From Christiangramia forsetii KT0803 (GTDB lineage Bacteria > Bacteroidota > Bacteroidia > Flavobacteriales > Flavobacteriaceae), in assembly GCF_000060345.1 (NCBI RefSeq), contig NC_008571.1, forward strand, positions 1,860,001-1,924,000: DNA of 64,000 bases, read 5' to 3'. Each line of letters opens with the position of its first letter. Position 1 is the first letter of the stretch. The notes under the pieces are model-generated. The model did no database searches. It was given only the letters and a program-made list of their open reading frames with translations, and was not told the origin of the DNA. Below, piece by piece: positions 24,667-34,387 of this stretch. A program made the translations under genes and the position numbers.

Positions 24667-27057
24667 TTAAAAACTTCCAATCGGCGAACCATCAGGAATT
24701 TTTGGAACGTTTAATTCCAGTTTAAACTCTTCAGGTTTTTCTCTGAATATTTTAATATTTCTGTACATTTCTTTTGAAACCACAGCATCTTTTCCTCTTA
24801 ACCAGTCTGCCAGTTCATCTATTTTTTCATTGGTAATAGCTCTTACTAATGGAGTGGATTTTTTATTGACCGCCAGATTCAAAAGATGCTTAAAAACAAC
24901 AAAATTGATCGTATTCTGAACAGCTGCTTCATAATTTCCTTTGACATTGCTTTTTATAGTTTCTGAAATAATTTCATCCAGTACATTTTCAAGCCCTGGC
25001 AAGTCTGGATTCAGACTATTTTGCTGAACAAGTCTTTCGGCTCTCGCAGGGTGAAGAAGAAAGCTTAACGTCATTTCACCTGCAGTTGCCGGAGCCCCAA
25101 AGGCATCAAAAGCAACATCGGTATTACTTTTAAAAGATTCCCTGTCTCTTGAAAAACCAAAAGCTCGCGGAGGAAATAATTCTAATTTATCTGAAGGTAT
25201 GGTAAGTTCTTCCGCAGATAAAGTTCTTAGAAGAGTCTTTAAGGCCTTTTCCTGCATTTTTCCGTCAACGGGGTTAACAATTTCATTAGCACCTCCTTTG
25301 ACCGCATATTCATACTGTAGTCCGCCAATTAATTTAACAGCCGCTTCGGTTTGATATCTATGAAAGAAATACAGTGGCACAAACACATCTTCCAGCACTG
25401 AATAAGGCTCACCAGTTCTAATATTATCTACTGAAAAATTCTCTATCGCTTTTTTTCTGATTTTCAGGACTTCTTCGAGCTCTTCTGTGGCATTCTTCCC
25501 ATTGTCCCATAAATGCGCCAGTGCATTTGCTCCTCCTGAAGCTCGAGCATCTGAATCGGTAATGAAAATTAAACCTTCTGCTCTGGCTTCCTCTAAAATA
25601 GTATTGAGATATTCCTTTTCATCTTTATCTTCAAGAATATCACTGTAACTATAATTCACCGTTACTTTGTCCCATTCTCCTATTCCGGTATCGTAAGCAT
25701 TTGCAAATTCAATTTCACCATTATTTAATCCAAATTGAGGATGTGGATAATCCATTACTGAAGCACGTCCTTTAGTACTTGCAGCAAAATTATGAGCAAA
25801 ACCAATCGTGTGTCCAACTTCATGAGCAGATAACTGACGAATCCTTGCCAGGGCAAGTTCCATCATGGGATCATGATTTTTATCATTATTGGCAAATGGC
25901 TTATTCATCATAGCTTGTGCGATCATAAAATCCTGACGAATTCTTAAACTTCCAAGACTCACATGTCCTTTGATTATTTCGCCAGTTCTTGGATCTACTA
26001 CGCTGGCACCATAGCTCCAGCCGCGAGTAGAACGATGTACCCACTGTATCACATTGTATCGTACATCCAAAGGATCGGCATCTTCAGGTAGCATTTTCAC
26101 CTGAAACGCATTTTTATATCCAATTGCTTCGTAAGCCTCATTCCACCACTTCGCTCCATCCATTAATGCTGAACGAACCGGCTCCGGAGTTCCGGTATCT
26201 AAATAATAAATAATTGGCTCCACAGCCTCACTAATAGCTGCTTCCGGATTTTTCTTTTTAAGACGATGTCTTATCGCATAACGCTTTTTTATAGGCTCAT
26301 ACACTGGAGAAGCATAATCCATGTACGAAATAAAGATGGCACCGCTTCTGGGATCAAACAACCTTTTTTCATATTTATCATCAGGTAATTTCACAAACGA
26401 GTGATGCTGTGTGACACTAATATTTTTCGAATCGGGAACCACGGAATTTACCGTTCTTCCTTTTGGTTCCCCTTCAAAAGTCAACAAGGCTTCAAATTCC
26501 ACATTTTCAGGAAAAGCTTTGGTTTTTTCTAATGCCAGGGCACTTTTAGATTTATCCAGCTTATAAGTTCCGTATTCACCTTTTTTAAGCTTATCTGAAA
26601 CTCCATGTGCATCCTGCATTAGAAAGGGAGTGAAATCAATTATATAAGTATTCCCTTTGGTCTCTTTAATCTCAAATCCGAATAACACAGATTGAGCGAA
26701 AGCTTCAGAAACGCTTTCCCTTTCAGCTTTATTTTCAGTTATAGCCCTGTAATCCTGATTTGGTTGTACCAACAAAAGTTTATTGCCCGCTTTTTGAAAT
26801 TTGACCACCGCAGTACCACCTAGTTGTCCTCTATCTAATCCGATATCATTAGATCCAACTCCGGTAGTCAGAAAATGAGTATAAAGAAATTCCTGATCCA
26901 GACTATCTACTTCCAGATAGATTTCATCTTCCTTTTCATTATAATGAAAATTGAAATAGCCTTCATAATTTTTAAGATCTTCCTTTTTTTCCAGGAACTG
27001 GGCATTTGAAATAAGTGAAATACTGAGTGCCAGAATTATAAATAGATTAGTGCGCAT
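24667..27057 (-). CDS. Secreted zinc metalloprotease (DUF5117/DUF4953 type)
   Basis: 796 residues with signal peptide MRTNLFIILALSISLISNAQ. The metzincin-like zinc site is HEVGHTIGFAHNF near residue 405, with the third histidine in place (HExxHxxGxxH). The N-terminal region matches the DUF5117 segment (EIYLEVDSLDQEFLYTHFLTTGVGSNDIGLDRGQL), and the part after the zinc site (SVMDYPHPQF, with Met-turn methionine) matches DUF4953. It is likely periplasmic or surface-exposed. Its specific protein substrates are unknown. ATG 27057 is preceded by the divergent prfB gene. Confidence 0.87.
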   Translation of the reverse strand: MRTNLFIILALSISLISNAQFLEKKEDLKNYEGYFNFHYNEKEDEIYLEVDSLDQEFLYTHFLTTGVGSNDIGLDRGQLGGTAVVKFQKAGNKLLLVQPNQDYRAITENKAERESVSEAFAQSVLFGFEIKETKGNTYIIDFTPFLMQDAHGVSDKLKKGEYGTYKLDKSKSALALEKTKAFPENVEFEALLTFEGEPKGRTVNSVVPDSKNISVTQHHSFVKLPDDKYEKRLFDPRSGAIFISYMDYASPVYEPIKKRYAIRHRLKKKNPEAAISEAVEPIIYYLDTGTPEPVRSALMDGAKWWNEAYEAIGYKNAFQVKMLPEDADPLDVRYNVIQWVHRSTRGWSYGASVVDPRTGEIIKGHVSLGSLRIRQDFMIAQAMMNKPFANNDKNHDPMMELALARIRQLSAHEVGHTIGFAHNFAASTKGRASVMDYPHPQFGLNNGEIEFANAYDTGIGEWDKVTVNYSYSDILEDKDEKEYLNTILEEARAEGLIFITDSDARASGGANALAHLWDNGKNATEELEEVLKIRKKAIENFSVDNIRTGEPYSVLEDVFVPLYFFHRYQTEAAVKLIGGLQYEYAVKGGANEIVNPVDGKMQEKALKTLLRTLSAEELTIPSDKLELFPPRAFGFSRDRESFKSNTDVAFDAFGAPATAGEMTLSFLLHPARAERLVQQNSLNPDLPGLENVLDEIISETIKSNVKGNYEAAVQNTINFVVFKHLLNLAVNKKSTPLVRAITNEKIDELADWLRGKDAVVSKEMYRNIKIFREKPEEFKLELNVPKIPDGSPIGSF

Positions 27058-27154
27058 TTAGTGTGTTTTTAAAGCTTTCTAAAACTATAAAATAATCGTT
27101 AAATACTTTTCCGAAACTCCCTTTAATTCTATTTTTACAACAAATCAACCATGA

Positions 27155-28253
27155 ATGATAACAATAGAGAACATTAGAGATCTTAAAGAGCGCCTGGTTG
27201 CGTTAAGGAGGTATCTTTGACATTGATGCCAAAAAGATTGAAATAACCAATATGGAGGAAAAGACCTTTGCTCCTGATTTCTGGGACGACCCGAAAAAGG
27301 CCGAACAGATCATGAAAGAGGTCAATGCTGAAAAAAGCTGGGTTGGAGATTATGAAAAGGCTGAAACTTTGGTAGAAGACCTGGAAGTGATTTACGATTT
27401 CTATAAGGAGGATGAAGCTACTGCTGAAGATGTTCAGCAGAGAAATGATAAAGCCGTAGAACTTATAGAAGACCTTGAGTTTAAAAACATGCTTTCTGAA
27501 GAAGGTGACAGTATGAGCGCCGTGCTTCAAATCACTGCCGGTGCCGGCGGAACTGAAAGTTGCGATTGGGCAGAGATGCTTATGAGAATGTATTTGATGT
27601 GGGCTGAAAAGCGGAAATATAAGATTCGAGAACTCAATTATCAGGCTGGCGATGTTGCCGGAATAAAAACGGTCACGCTGGAAATTGAAGGCGAATATGC
27701 TTTTGGCTGGTTAAAGGGTGAGAATGGTGTACATAGACTGGTACGTATTTCCCCATTTGATTCTAATGCAAAAAGACATACTTCATTTGCTTCGGCTTAT
27801 ATATATCCGCTGGTAGATGACAGCATAGAAATTGACATTAACCCCTCAGATCTTAGCTGGGAGACTATGAGATCTTCTGGTGCTGGTGGGCAAAATGTAA
27901 ACAAAGTGGAAACTGCCGTACGCTTACGCCACGAGCCCACCGGAATTGTCATTGAAAATTCTGAAACGCGTTCTCAATTGGAGAACAAAAATAAAGCAAT
28001 GCAACTATTAAAAAGTCAGTTGTTTGAGATTGAGCTTCAGAAAAAACAGGAACAGCGAAGAGAGATTGAAGATTCTAAGATGAAAATAGAATGGGGATCG
28101 CAAATTCGAAATTATGTGATGCACCCATATAAATTGGTGAAAGATGTTAGAACCGCTGAAGAAACAGGGAATGTTGATGATGTTATGAACGGTAACATAG
28201 ATGCTTTTTTAAAATCTTTTTTAATGATGATGGGTCAACGGAACGAAGATTGA
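27155..28253 (+). CDS. prfB: Peptide chain release factor 2, with programmed +1 frameshift
   Basis: Frame 1 starts at ATG 27155 and reads [21 protein letters not shown] to an in-frame TGA (27218-27220). A +1 shift at CTT-TGA continues as [11 protein letters not shown] to give ~365 residues, normal RF2 length. AGGAGG (27206-27211) is three bases before the shift codon CTT (27215-27217). RF2 motifs are complete: SPF in [18 protein letters not shown] (UGA/UAA recognition) and GGQ in [18 protein letters not shown]. The shift autoregulates RF2 because low RF2 lets the ribosome pause at TGA. A start at 27252 alone would miss 33 residues. The first ATG at 27151 leads to an early stop and was rejected. 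Confidence 0.96.
27206..27221 (+). promoter_or_regulatory. RF2 programmed frameshift site
   Basis: AGGAGG, then TAT CTT TGA C. The spacing and the slippery CTT before TGA match the classic prfB recoding site. Confidence 0.93.
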
Positions 28254-28319
28254 TAAGTTTATCTCTCGACTTTTAAAATTTAATTTATTTGATTATTTTG
28301 AAAAAGAAAAAATTATAAT

Positions 28320-28661
28320 ATGCTAAAGATCTATCATAACTCAAGATGTACGAAATCCAGAGAAGGATTGGAGATTTTAAAGAATTCAGGTAAAGAATTT
28401 GAAATAAAGGAATATCTTAAAGAACCACTGGAAGAAAGTGAACTGGAAAGCCTGGTAAAAAAGCTAAAAATCACACCAATGCAGTTAGTTCGTAAAAATG
28501 AAAAGATCTGGAAAGAGGAATATAAAAATAGAGATTTAAGTGACCGTGAGATCATTACGGCCATGGTCAAAAATCCTAAATTAATTGAAAGGCCTATAGT
28601 TGAAACAGAAAAAGAAGCTGTTATAGGCAGGCCACCTTCAGATATTGAAAAATTGCTATAA
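28320..28661 (+). CDS. arsC: Arsenate reductase-family protein (ArsC/Spx fold)
   Basis: 113 residues, the usual size for glutaredoxin-type ArsC. The catalytic cysteine lies in HNSRCTKSREGLEIL (~Cys10), and the family motifs LKIT-PMQLVRKNE and NPKLIERPIVETEKEAVIGRPP with the arginine triad follow. ArsC would reduce arsenate to arsenite using glutathione or glutaredoxin; no other ars gene is nearby, so a general YffB/Spx-like thiol role is possible. It is 66 nt after prfB and 12 nt before the next small gene. Confidence 0.8.
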   Translation: MLKIYHNSRCTKSREGLEILKNSGKEFEIKEYLKEPLEESELESLVKKLKITPMQLVRKNEKIWKEEYKNRDLSDREIITAMVKNPKLIERPIVETEKEAVIGRPPSDIEKLL

Positions 28662-28673
28662 AAGAAAACATAA

Positions 28674-29042
28674 ATGAAACTTCAACACAGAATTGCATTA
28701 ATAAGTGTCGCAGCCGCTGCAGTGGCAGGTTTCGTCTATTCCCAAATATTTATACACGAAAAGAATCGCAAGGAAATTAGAGACGTTGCTGCTGAGCTTG
28801 CTCATACATGGAAAGGACATCTTGATCTATCTCCCGAGCAAACCGAACTGTTGGAAGATGCTATCATTGAATATACCATCAAGAAAAATGAAATCATTAA
28901 TTCCAGTCTTGGGAATATACAACAGATTAGTAAGTTAAAGACTATTCAGAAAAGTGAACATAGAACTTTAAAAAAGTTTATGAACGAAGAACAATTTGAT
29001 AATTACATCCTTCTAAATAGACAACTTACTAGAAAATCTTAG
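28674..29042 (+). CDS. Small membrane-anchored protein, function unknown (122 aa)
   Basis: 122 residues with an N-terminal membrane segment (residues ~8-23, ALISVAAAAVAGFVYS) followed by a charged helical domain containing LDLSPEQTELLEDAIIEYTIKKNEI, reminiscent of the LTxxQ-like helices of periplasmic stress proteins, but I do not assign it. It begins 12 nt after arsC, so it is probably translated from the same transcript. No terminator is visible at its end. Confidence 0.65.
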   Translation: MKLQHRIALISVAAAAVAGFVYSQIFIHEKNRKEIRDVAAELAHTWKGHLDLSPEQTELLEDAIIEYTIKKNEIINSSLGNIQQISKLKTIQKSEHRTLKKFMNEEQFDNYILLNRQLTRKS

Positions 29043-29222
29043 CTATCTCTATGGATTACATACTGGAAAACCTGATATAGCTATTTAAAATAATTAGTGA
29101 GGTTAAAACATATATTTTAGATTTTTAATCCAGTATCAAAAGTAAATCGGTTGTTAACATAATATTAACCACCGTTAATTAAACCTTTATGATTCGGATT
29201 GGTCATATTAAAAAAATTGACA

Positions 29223-31760
29223 ATGACCATCCGAAAGATCTATTCGCTTAGTTTAATCCTAAGCATTCTCAGCCTTTTTGTTTCAAAAAATTATGCCCAG
29301 GCTCCCGCAGAAGTAGTTAAATATACTATCTCTGGAAAAGTGATTGATAATGAGTTGGAAGTTCCCCTGGAATACGCAACCATTTCCGTAGAAAATGTTG
29401 ACGATCCATCAATTGTTAATGGCGGAGTAACTAATGCCAATGGAGAGTTTTCTATTGAAGTAAAAAAAGGCACCTATAATATTCTAGTAGAGTTCATTTC
29501 TTATGAAACAAAGGAATTCAATAATAGACAGGTGGATACTGACTTAAATCTGGGAACTATTAAACTCGGACTTGGTTCAGAAAATCTAGATGAAGTTGTA
29601 GTACGAGCAGAAACTACCCAGGTTGATATTAGACTTGATAAAAAAATATATAATATTGGGAAAGATCTTACCACTGCCGGAGGTAGTGTTAGCGATGCGC
29701 TAAACAATGTTCCTTCAATTTCTGTAGATATCGAGGGAGGAATTAGCCTTAGGGGAAATGAGAACGTTAGAATCCTGATTAACGGGAAGCCTTCAGCCAT
29801 GGCAGGATTTGGTAACACCGATGTTTTAAGCCAGTTACCTGCAGAAGCTATTGAAAGAGTTGAAGTGATCACCTCTCCTTCTGCGAGATATGATGCTGAA
29901 GGAACTGCTGGTATCATCAATATTATTCTTAGAAAAAAAGAAACACTGGGATTCAATGGTTCTGTTACTGTAAACGGAGGAATTCCTGAAAATGGTAGTA
30001 TTTCTGCCAATTTGAACTATCGTACCGATAAATTCAATCTTTTCACCACTACAGGTTACAGATATTCGGAATCACCGGGTTACGCATTCTTTGACACACG
30101 TTATTTCGAACCACGTGCAGATGTGCTTTTAGATAGCATTTCTTATGATAGAAATATTGAAGACAGGGATTACGATAGGATTAATCGTGGTTTTAACACC
30201 AACCTTGGAATGGAGTATTATTTATCTGATATGTCTTCAATCACCGGAGCAATTTTTTACAGAATTGGTGATGACCGCGATGTTACCAATAACCTCAATG
30301 ATTACCTAATGGGGAGTGAAGAACTACTGGGCACAAACAGAAGTGAGATTGAAAATGAAGAAGACGAAAGTATTCAGTTTTCCCTTAATTATGTAAAGAA
30401 ATTTGATAATAAAGGACATCAACTTACGGCAGATTTTCAGTTCGAGAACGATAATGAAACCCAGGATGCTTTTATTGAAGAAGTAGTTAGGTACAATAAT
30501 ACCGAAAGAGATAATATCGATATCCCTTCTGAATCTACTATTACCAAAGAAGACCAAAAAGAATATCTTATACAGGCTGATTATGTACTACCTATAGGAG
30601 AAGAATCACAATTTGAAGCAGGATATCGTGGTAATTTTGAAAACGAGATTACAGATTATCAACTTTATCAGGAGAACAACGCAGGAGAATTTATTCTGAA
30701 TGAAAGTCAGACGAATGTTTTTGATTATTCAGAAAATGTTCAGGCAATTTACTCTCAATATGGAACCAAGTTTGGAAGTTTCAGTTTCCTTTTAGGTTTA
30801 AGACTGGAGAATACGAATTTAAAAGGTAAAATAGATTCAGAGCTGACCGAAGAAGAACTACAGGAAGAATTTACCTTTCCTATAGATACTGATTTCGATA
30901 ATAATTATCTTGGTTTATTCCCAACGGTGAACCTTATTTATGAATTGGGAGAAGATGAGAACATCACCCTGGGCTATAACAGGAGAATAAACAGACCCAG
31001 AGGATGGTACATTAACCCGTTCCCTTCCCGAAGCAGTAGAAATAATATTTTCCAGGGGAATCCAAATTTAAATCCGGCTTTTTCCAATGCTTTTGATTTA
31101 GGATACCTGAAGAAATGGGATAAACTTACGCTTACTTCTTCTGTATATTACCAAAGAGAAACAGATGCATTTCAAAGGGTTCAGGAAGAGGTTTTTATCA
31201 GCGGACCTTCAGACCAACAGATTGAGGTGATTAGAAGTATTCCTTTTAATTTAGCTACCAACGACCGAATGGGTGGTGAATTAGGGTTTTTATACAACCC
31301 GGCAGACTGGTTAAGATTAAATGGTAGTGTGAATGTATTTCGTTTTAAGCTGGATGGTGAATTTAATGGCACAGATTACAGTCAGGATAATTCAAGCTGG
31401 TTTGGTAGGTTTAGTTCAAAAGTTACTTTACCACTTAAAATTGACTGGCAAACAAACTTATTTTACCGTGGGCCTTCAGATGAAATTCAGGGAACCCAGG
31501 AAGGTATCTTAAATGTGGATCTCGCATTCAGCAAAGAAATTTTAAATGAGAAAGCCACACTTTCTTTAAATGTCAGGGATATTTTCAACGGAAGGAAACG
31601 AAATAGTTTTACTACTACCGAGTTCTTTGAACAGGATAGTGAATTTCAATGGAGACAAGGACAGTCTGTAAATGTTTCCTTTATATACCGTTTCAACCAG
31701 CAGAAACAACGTCAGCAAAGAAATGGCGGAAATGAAGATTATGACGAGGGAGAATTTTAA
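29223..31760 (+). CDS. TonB-dependent receptor, outer-membrane beta-barrel family
   Basis: From ATG 29223 the product has 845 residues. A signal peptide (IYSLSLILSILSLFVSKNYAQ) is followed by a carboxypeptidase-regulatory-like domain (TISGKVIDNELEVPLEYATISVEN, ~30-115), then a plug-like domain (GGSVSDALNNVPSISVDIEGGISLRGNENVRILINGKPSAM) and a long barrel ending in NVSFIYRFNQQKQRQ and a Gln/Gly-rich acidic tail. Plug and barrel match the OMP_b-brl_3 type found in Bacteroidetes. It would import a ligand across the outer membrane; the substrate is unknown and no SusD partner follows. A frame from TTG 29199 was not used, as the signal peptide starts at 29223. Confidence 0.88.
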   Translation: MTIRKIYSLSLILSILSLFVSKNYAQAPAEVVKYTISGKVIDNELEVPLEYATISVENVDDPSIVNGGVTNANGEFSIEVKKGTYNILVEFISYETKEFNNRQVDTDLNLGTIKLGLGSENLDEVVVRAETTQVDIRLDKKIYNIGKDLTTAGGSVSDALNNVPSISVDIEGGISLRGNENVRILINGKPSAMAGFGNTDVLSQLPAEAIERVEVITSPSARYDAEGTAGIINIILRKKETLGFNGSVTVNGGIPENGSISANLNYRTDKFNLFTTTGYRYSESPGYAFFDTRYFEPRADVLLDSISYDRNIEDRDYDRINRGFNTNLGMEYYLSDMSSITGAIFYRIGDDRDVTNNLNDYLMGSEELLGTNRSEIENEEDESIQFSLNYVKKFDNKGHQLTADFQFENDNETQDAFIEEVVRYNNTERDNIDIPSESTITKEDQKEYLIQADYVLPIGEESQFEAGYRGNFENEITDYQLYQENNAGEFILNESQTNVFDYSENVQAIYSQYGTKFGSFSFLLGLRLENTNLKGKIDSELTEEELQEEFTFPIDTDFDNNYLGLFPTVNLIYELGEDENITLGYNRRINRPRGWYINPFPSRSSRNNIFQGNPNLNPAFSNAFDLGYLKKWDKLTLTSSVYYQRETDAFQRVQEEVFISGPSDQQIEVIRSIPFNLATNDRMGGELGFLYNPADWLRLNGSVNVFRFKLDGEFNGTDYSQDNSSWFGRFSSKVTLPLKIDWQTNLFYRGPSDEIQGTQEGILNVDLAFSKEILNEKATLSLNVRDIFNGRKRNSFTTTEFFEQDSEFQWRQGQSVNVSFIYRFNQQKQRQQRNGGNEDYDEGEF

Positions 31761-31774
31761 AATGAAAGAATGAA

Positions 31775-31814
31775 GCATAAAAAAAGGGACTAATTAAAGT
31801 CCCTTTTTTTATGC
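31775..31814. terminator. Bidirectional terminator after the TonB-dependent receptor
   Basis: 17-bp perfect arms (31775-31791 and 31798-31814) around a 6-nt loop, core AAAGGGACT/AGTCCCTTT. It overlaps the stop codon of the convergent small gene at 31809. Confidence 0.88.
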
Positions 31815-31994
31815 TTTTTCCGCTTTAGCTTTCTTGCGGGCTTCACGTTTTTCCTTTATTAGCTCTCCAACAGAACCTCCTATCCAGTAAGGAAGGAATG
31901 CCATTAAAAAGATCATAAGCCAGAAACCCATCGTTAAAATTGCTAGAAAAGCTAAGAAACCTAGGTATTGATCGAATTCGAACATAACAGTCAA
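31809..31994 (-). CDS. Small membrane protein, function unknown (61 aa)
   Basis: 61 residues with two hydrophobic stretches (~residues 10-20 and 22-38: LGFLAFLAILTMGFWLMIFLMAFLPYWIGG) and a lysine/arginine/alanine-rich C-terminal tail (EKREARKKAKAEKA). An ATG at 31994 lies 20 nt from a canonical promoter, which is strong support for a real gene. A longer overlapping frame on the same strand (to 32043) starts inside the promoter and lacks this hydrophobic composition. Function unknown. Confidence 0.65.
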   Translation of the reverse strand: MTVMFEFDQYLGFLAFLAILTMGFWLMIFLMAFLPYWIGGSVGELIKEKREARKKAKAEKA

Positions 31995-32013
31995 AGTTTG
32001 ATTTGAATCTGGT

Positions 32014-32046
32014 CAAAGATATGAACTCTAGCTGGCTTATCACAAA
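32014..32046 (-). promoter_or_regulatory. Canonical promoter of the 61-residue membrane-protein gene
   Basis: On the minus strand: -33 TTTG (32046-32043), 21-nt spacer, -7 TATCTTTG (32021-32014). Predicts a leader of only ~12 nt before ATG 31994. Confidence 0.68.
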
Positions 32047-32173
32047 TAATCTTAAATTTTTATTTTAGTCCTACCACTATTAAATGACACTCCGTAGAGA
32101 GTTCGTTCTAAAAAATTAAGGTTATAACTATATAAAATCTAAACTCAAATAGATTATTTGTAATTAAGCTTCC

Positions 32174-32665
32174 TTAGTAATTTGCCCTAAAAACCCCGTC
32201 AGAAATTAATTTAGAGACACCCGTCATTTTACTTTTTCCATCAAATGAAAAATTACCTTCTATGGAAACCCCGTCATTTAATGTTATTTCAACGAAATTT
32301 GATCTTTTATTTAAATCCATTATAGTTTCCCACTCTTCCAGGCTGGAAAGCTGGTGAAATTTAATCCAGCTCTTATCAAAATAATTATTTCCAAAATAAT
32401 ACTTACCGGGACCCTTATAACTATAGATTACAAATTCAATAAAATCACCCTCCAAAGAAATCCCCTTTACGTATAGGTTAGTTCCATAGTTATCTGTATT
32501 TCGTAAAATTTTAATAGAATTAATTGGTTCAGCTGCGAAGTCTAATCCATCTATTTTAGCCGTTAAATATTGATTTGAAATATTACTATCGTCATCGTTA
32601 CTACAGCCTGAGAAAAGAAAACAGCCAAACAATAGAATTAATGAGAACTTTATTAAGTTTATCAT
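32174..32665 (-). CDS. Surface-exposed lipoprotein, DUF6252-like
   Basis: 163 residues. The signal peptide ends in the lipobox FLFSGC (Cys21), followed by SNDDDS; an acidic stretch directly after the lipid cysteine is the Bacteroidetes lipoprotein export signal, so surface exposure is predicted. The mature part (LTAKIDGLDFAAEPINSIKIL...) resembles the small beta-rich DUF6252 group of flavobacterial lipoproteins, with a GKYYFGNNYFDKSW block. Function unknown. Confidence 0.75.
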   Translation of the reverse strand: MINLIKFSLILLFGCFLFSGCSNDDDSNISNQYLTAKIDGLDFAAEPINSIKILRNTDNYGTNLYVKGISLEGDFIEFVIYSYKGPGKYYFGNNYFDKSWIKFHQLSSLEEWETIMDLNKRSNFVEITLNDGVSIEGNFSFDGKSKMTGVSKLISDGVFRANY

Positions 32666-32721
32666 AATAATTTCTTTTATAATTTCTAGGATATAAAGTT
32701 ACGTTTCCCCTATAAAACAGC

Positions 32722-32744
32722 AAAGGGGGAATACCCCCTTTTTT
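32722..32744 (+). terminator. Orphan intrinsic terminator-like hairpin
   Basis: AAAGGGGG (32722-32729) and CCCCCTTT (32734-32741) with a 4-base loop and TTT following on the plus strand. It is a textbook intrinsic terminator, yet no plus-strand gene precedes it: the region lies between divergent lipoprotein and fumC genes. Confidence 0.5.
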
Positions 32745-32881
32745 CATAATAACTTTCTGATAACTAGTTATTTACGATTAAAATTAACTTCGTATCTCTA
32801 AAGAAAACAAAGCTTATCTAGTCAAAAGTTAATAGGTTTTAATTTTAAACATTTTTTAGATTAAAGAAATCTGGTAAACCT

Positions 32882-32889
32882 TAACTTTG
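32882..32889 (+). promoter_or_regulatory. -7 box TAACTTTG for fumC
   Basis: Perfect TAnnTTTG match 22 nt before ATG 32912; the -33 region is T-rich but lacks TTTG. Confidence 0.5.
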
Positions 32890-32911
32890 CGAAACAACCA
32901 ATTTTTGTACT

Positions 32912-34309
32912 ATGGATTACAGAATAGAGAAAGATACCATGGGGGAAGTAAAAGTTCCTTCAGATAAATTATGGGGCGCACAGACCGAACGTTCAAGAAA
33001 CAATTTTAAAATTGGTCCTGCTTCATCAATGCCTTTAGATATTATTTATGGCTTTGCCTACTTAAAAAAGGCAGCAGCATATACAAATTGTGAACTTGGA
33101 GTTTTACCTGTTGACAAAAGAGATCTTGTTGCGCAAGTATGTGATGAAATTCTTGAAGGTAAGCATGACGACCAGTTTCCGTTAGTGATTTGGCAAACCG
33201 GTAGCGGTACTCAAAGCAATATGAACGTAAATGAAGTAATTGCCAACCGTGCGCATCAACTTGCAGGAAAAACAATTGGTGAAGGAGATAAAACTTTACA
33301 ACCTAATGATGATGTAAATAAATCGCAATCATCTAATGATACTTTTCCAACAGGGATGCATATCGCTGCCTATAATAAGATCACTAAGGTAACTTTGCCG
33401 GGACTTCGAAAATTAAGGGATACCTTAAAGAAAAAATCAGAAGAATTTAAGAACACCGTTAAAATTGGACGTACGCATTTTATGGATGCTACTCCCCTAA
33501 CCTTAGGTCAGGAATTTAGCGGATATGTTGCTCAACTTGATTATGGTATCAAGGCATTGGAAAACACTCTTCCACACCTTGCTGAACTTGCCCTTGGTGG
33601 AACTGCCGTAGGAACGGGATTAAATACTCCAAAAGGATATTCTAAAAGAGTGGCAGAGTTTATTGCTAAATTTACAGATCTGCCTTTTGTTTCTGCCGCA
33701 AATAAGTTTGAGGCACTTGCTGCGCACGATGCTTTTGTTGAGACTCACGGAGCTTTAAAACAATTGGCTGTTTCCCTTAATAAGATTGGTAACGATATTA
33801 GAATGCTGGCATCTGGTCCTCGTAGTGGAATTGGAGAGATCAATATTCCTGCAAATGAGCCAGGATCTTCTATTATGCCTGGAAAAGTTAATCCTACCCA
33901 ATGTGAAGCTTTAACTATGGTTTGTGCTCAGGTTATTGGAAACGACGTTACTATGAGTGTTGGTGGAATGCAGGGTCAGTTTGAATTAAATGTGTTCAAG
34001 CCGGTTATGGCAAATGCCTTGTTGCAAAGTGCACAATTACTAGGTGATGCCTGCGATTCGTTTGAGGAGCATTGCGCAAGAGGAATTGAAGCGAATGAAA
34101 AGAGAATCCAGGAGCACCTGAATAATTCATTAATGCTGGTAACCGCACTTAACACCAAAATTGGTTATTATAAAGCTGCTGAAATCGCAAATACTGCACA
34201 TAAAAATGGAACAACTCTTAAACAAGAAGCTGCGAACTTAGGTTATGTAACCGAAGAACAATTTGATGATTGGGTAGATCCTAAAGATATGGTTGGAAAT
34301 ACAAAATAA
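32912..34309 (+). CDS. fumC: Fumarate hydratase class II
   Basis: 465 residues, the usual FumC length. The family signature [17 protein letters not shown] (~residues 317-333) is intact, as are the N-terminal [12 protein letters not shown] and the [19 protein letters not shown] block. It converts fumarate to L-malate in the TCA cycle as a homotetramer and needs no iron-sulfur cluster. The gene is flanked by its own promoter box and a strong terminator, so it is likely monocistronic. Confidence 0.97.
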   Translation: MDYRIEKDTMGEVKVPSDKLWGAQTERSRNNFKIGPASSMPLDIIYGFAYLKKAAAYTNCELGVLPVDKRDLVAQVCDEILEGKHDDQFPLVIWQTGSGTQSNMNVNEVIANRAHQLAGKTIGEGDKTLQPNDDVNKSQSSNDTFPTGMHIAAYNKITKVTLPGLRKLRDTLKKKSEEFKNTVKIGRTHFMDATPLTLGQEFSGYVAQLDYGIKALENTLPHLAELALGGTAVGTGLNTPKGYSKRVAEFIAKFTDLPFVSAANKFEALAAHDAFVETHGALKQLAVSLNKIGNDIRMLASGPRSGIGEINIPANEPGSSIMPGKVNPTQCEALTMVCAQVIGNDVTMSVGGMQGQFELNVFKPVMANALLQSAQLLGDACDSFEEHCARGIEANEKRIQEHLNNSLMLVTALNTKIGYYKAAEIANTAHKNGTTLKQEAANLGYVTEEQFDDWVDPKDMVGNTK

Positions 34310-34329
34310 AATACTTCCCATTTCTTATA

Positions 34330-34372
34330 AAATTAAAGAGCCCCGATAAATAATTTCGGGGCTCTTTAATTT
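34330..34372. terminator. Bidirectional terminator between fumC and ccsBA
   Basis: 17-bp perfect arms (34330-34346 and 34356-34372), core AGAGCCCCGA/TCGGGGCTCT, with A/T-rich outer ends on both strands. It serves both convergent genes. Confidence 0.9.
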
Positions 34373-34387
34373 TATATACTCAAATGC

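Noticed and set aside
27151-27180. ATG at 27151 as prfB start
   Set aside because: It leads to a stop codon within nine codons; ATG 27155 gives the RF2 N-terminus.
29501-30010. 169-codon minus-strand frame inside the TonB-dependent receptor gene
   Set aside because: Mirror frame of a well-supported gene; the product has no recognisable motifs and a composition typical of antisense frames.
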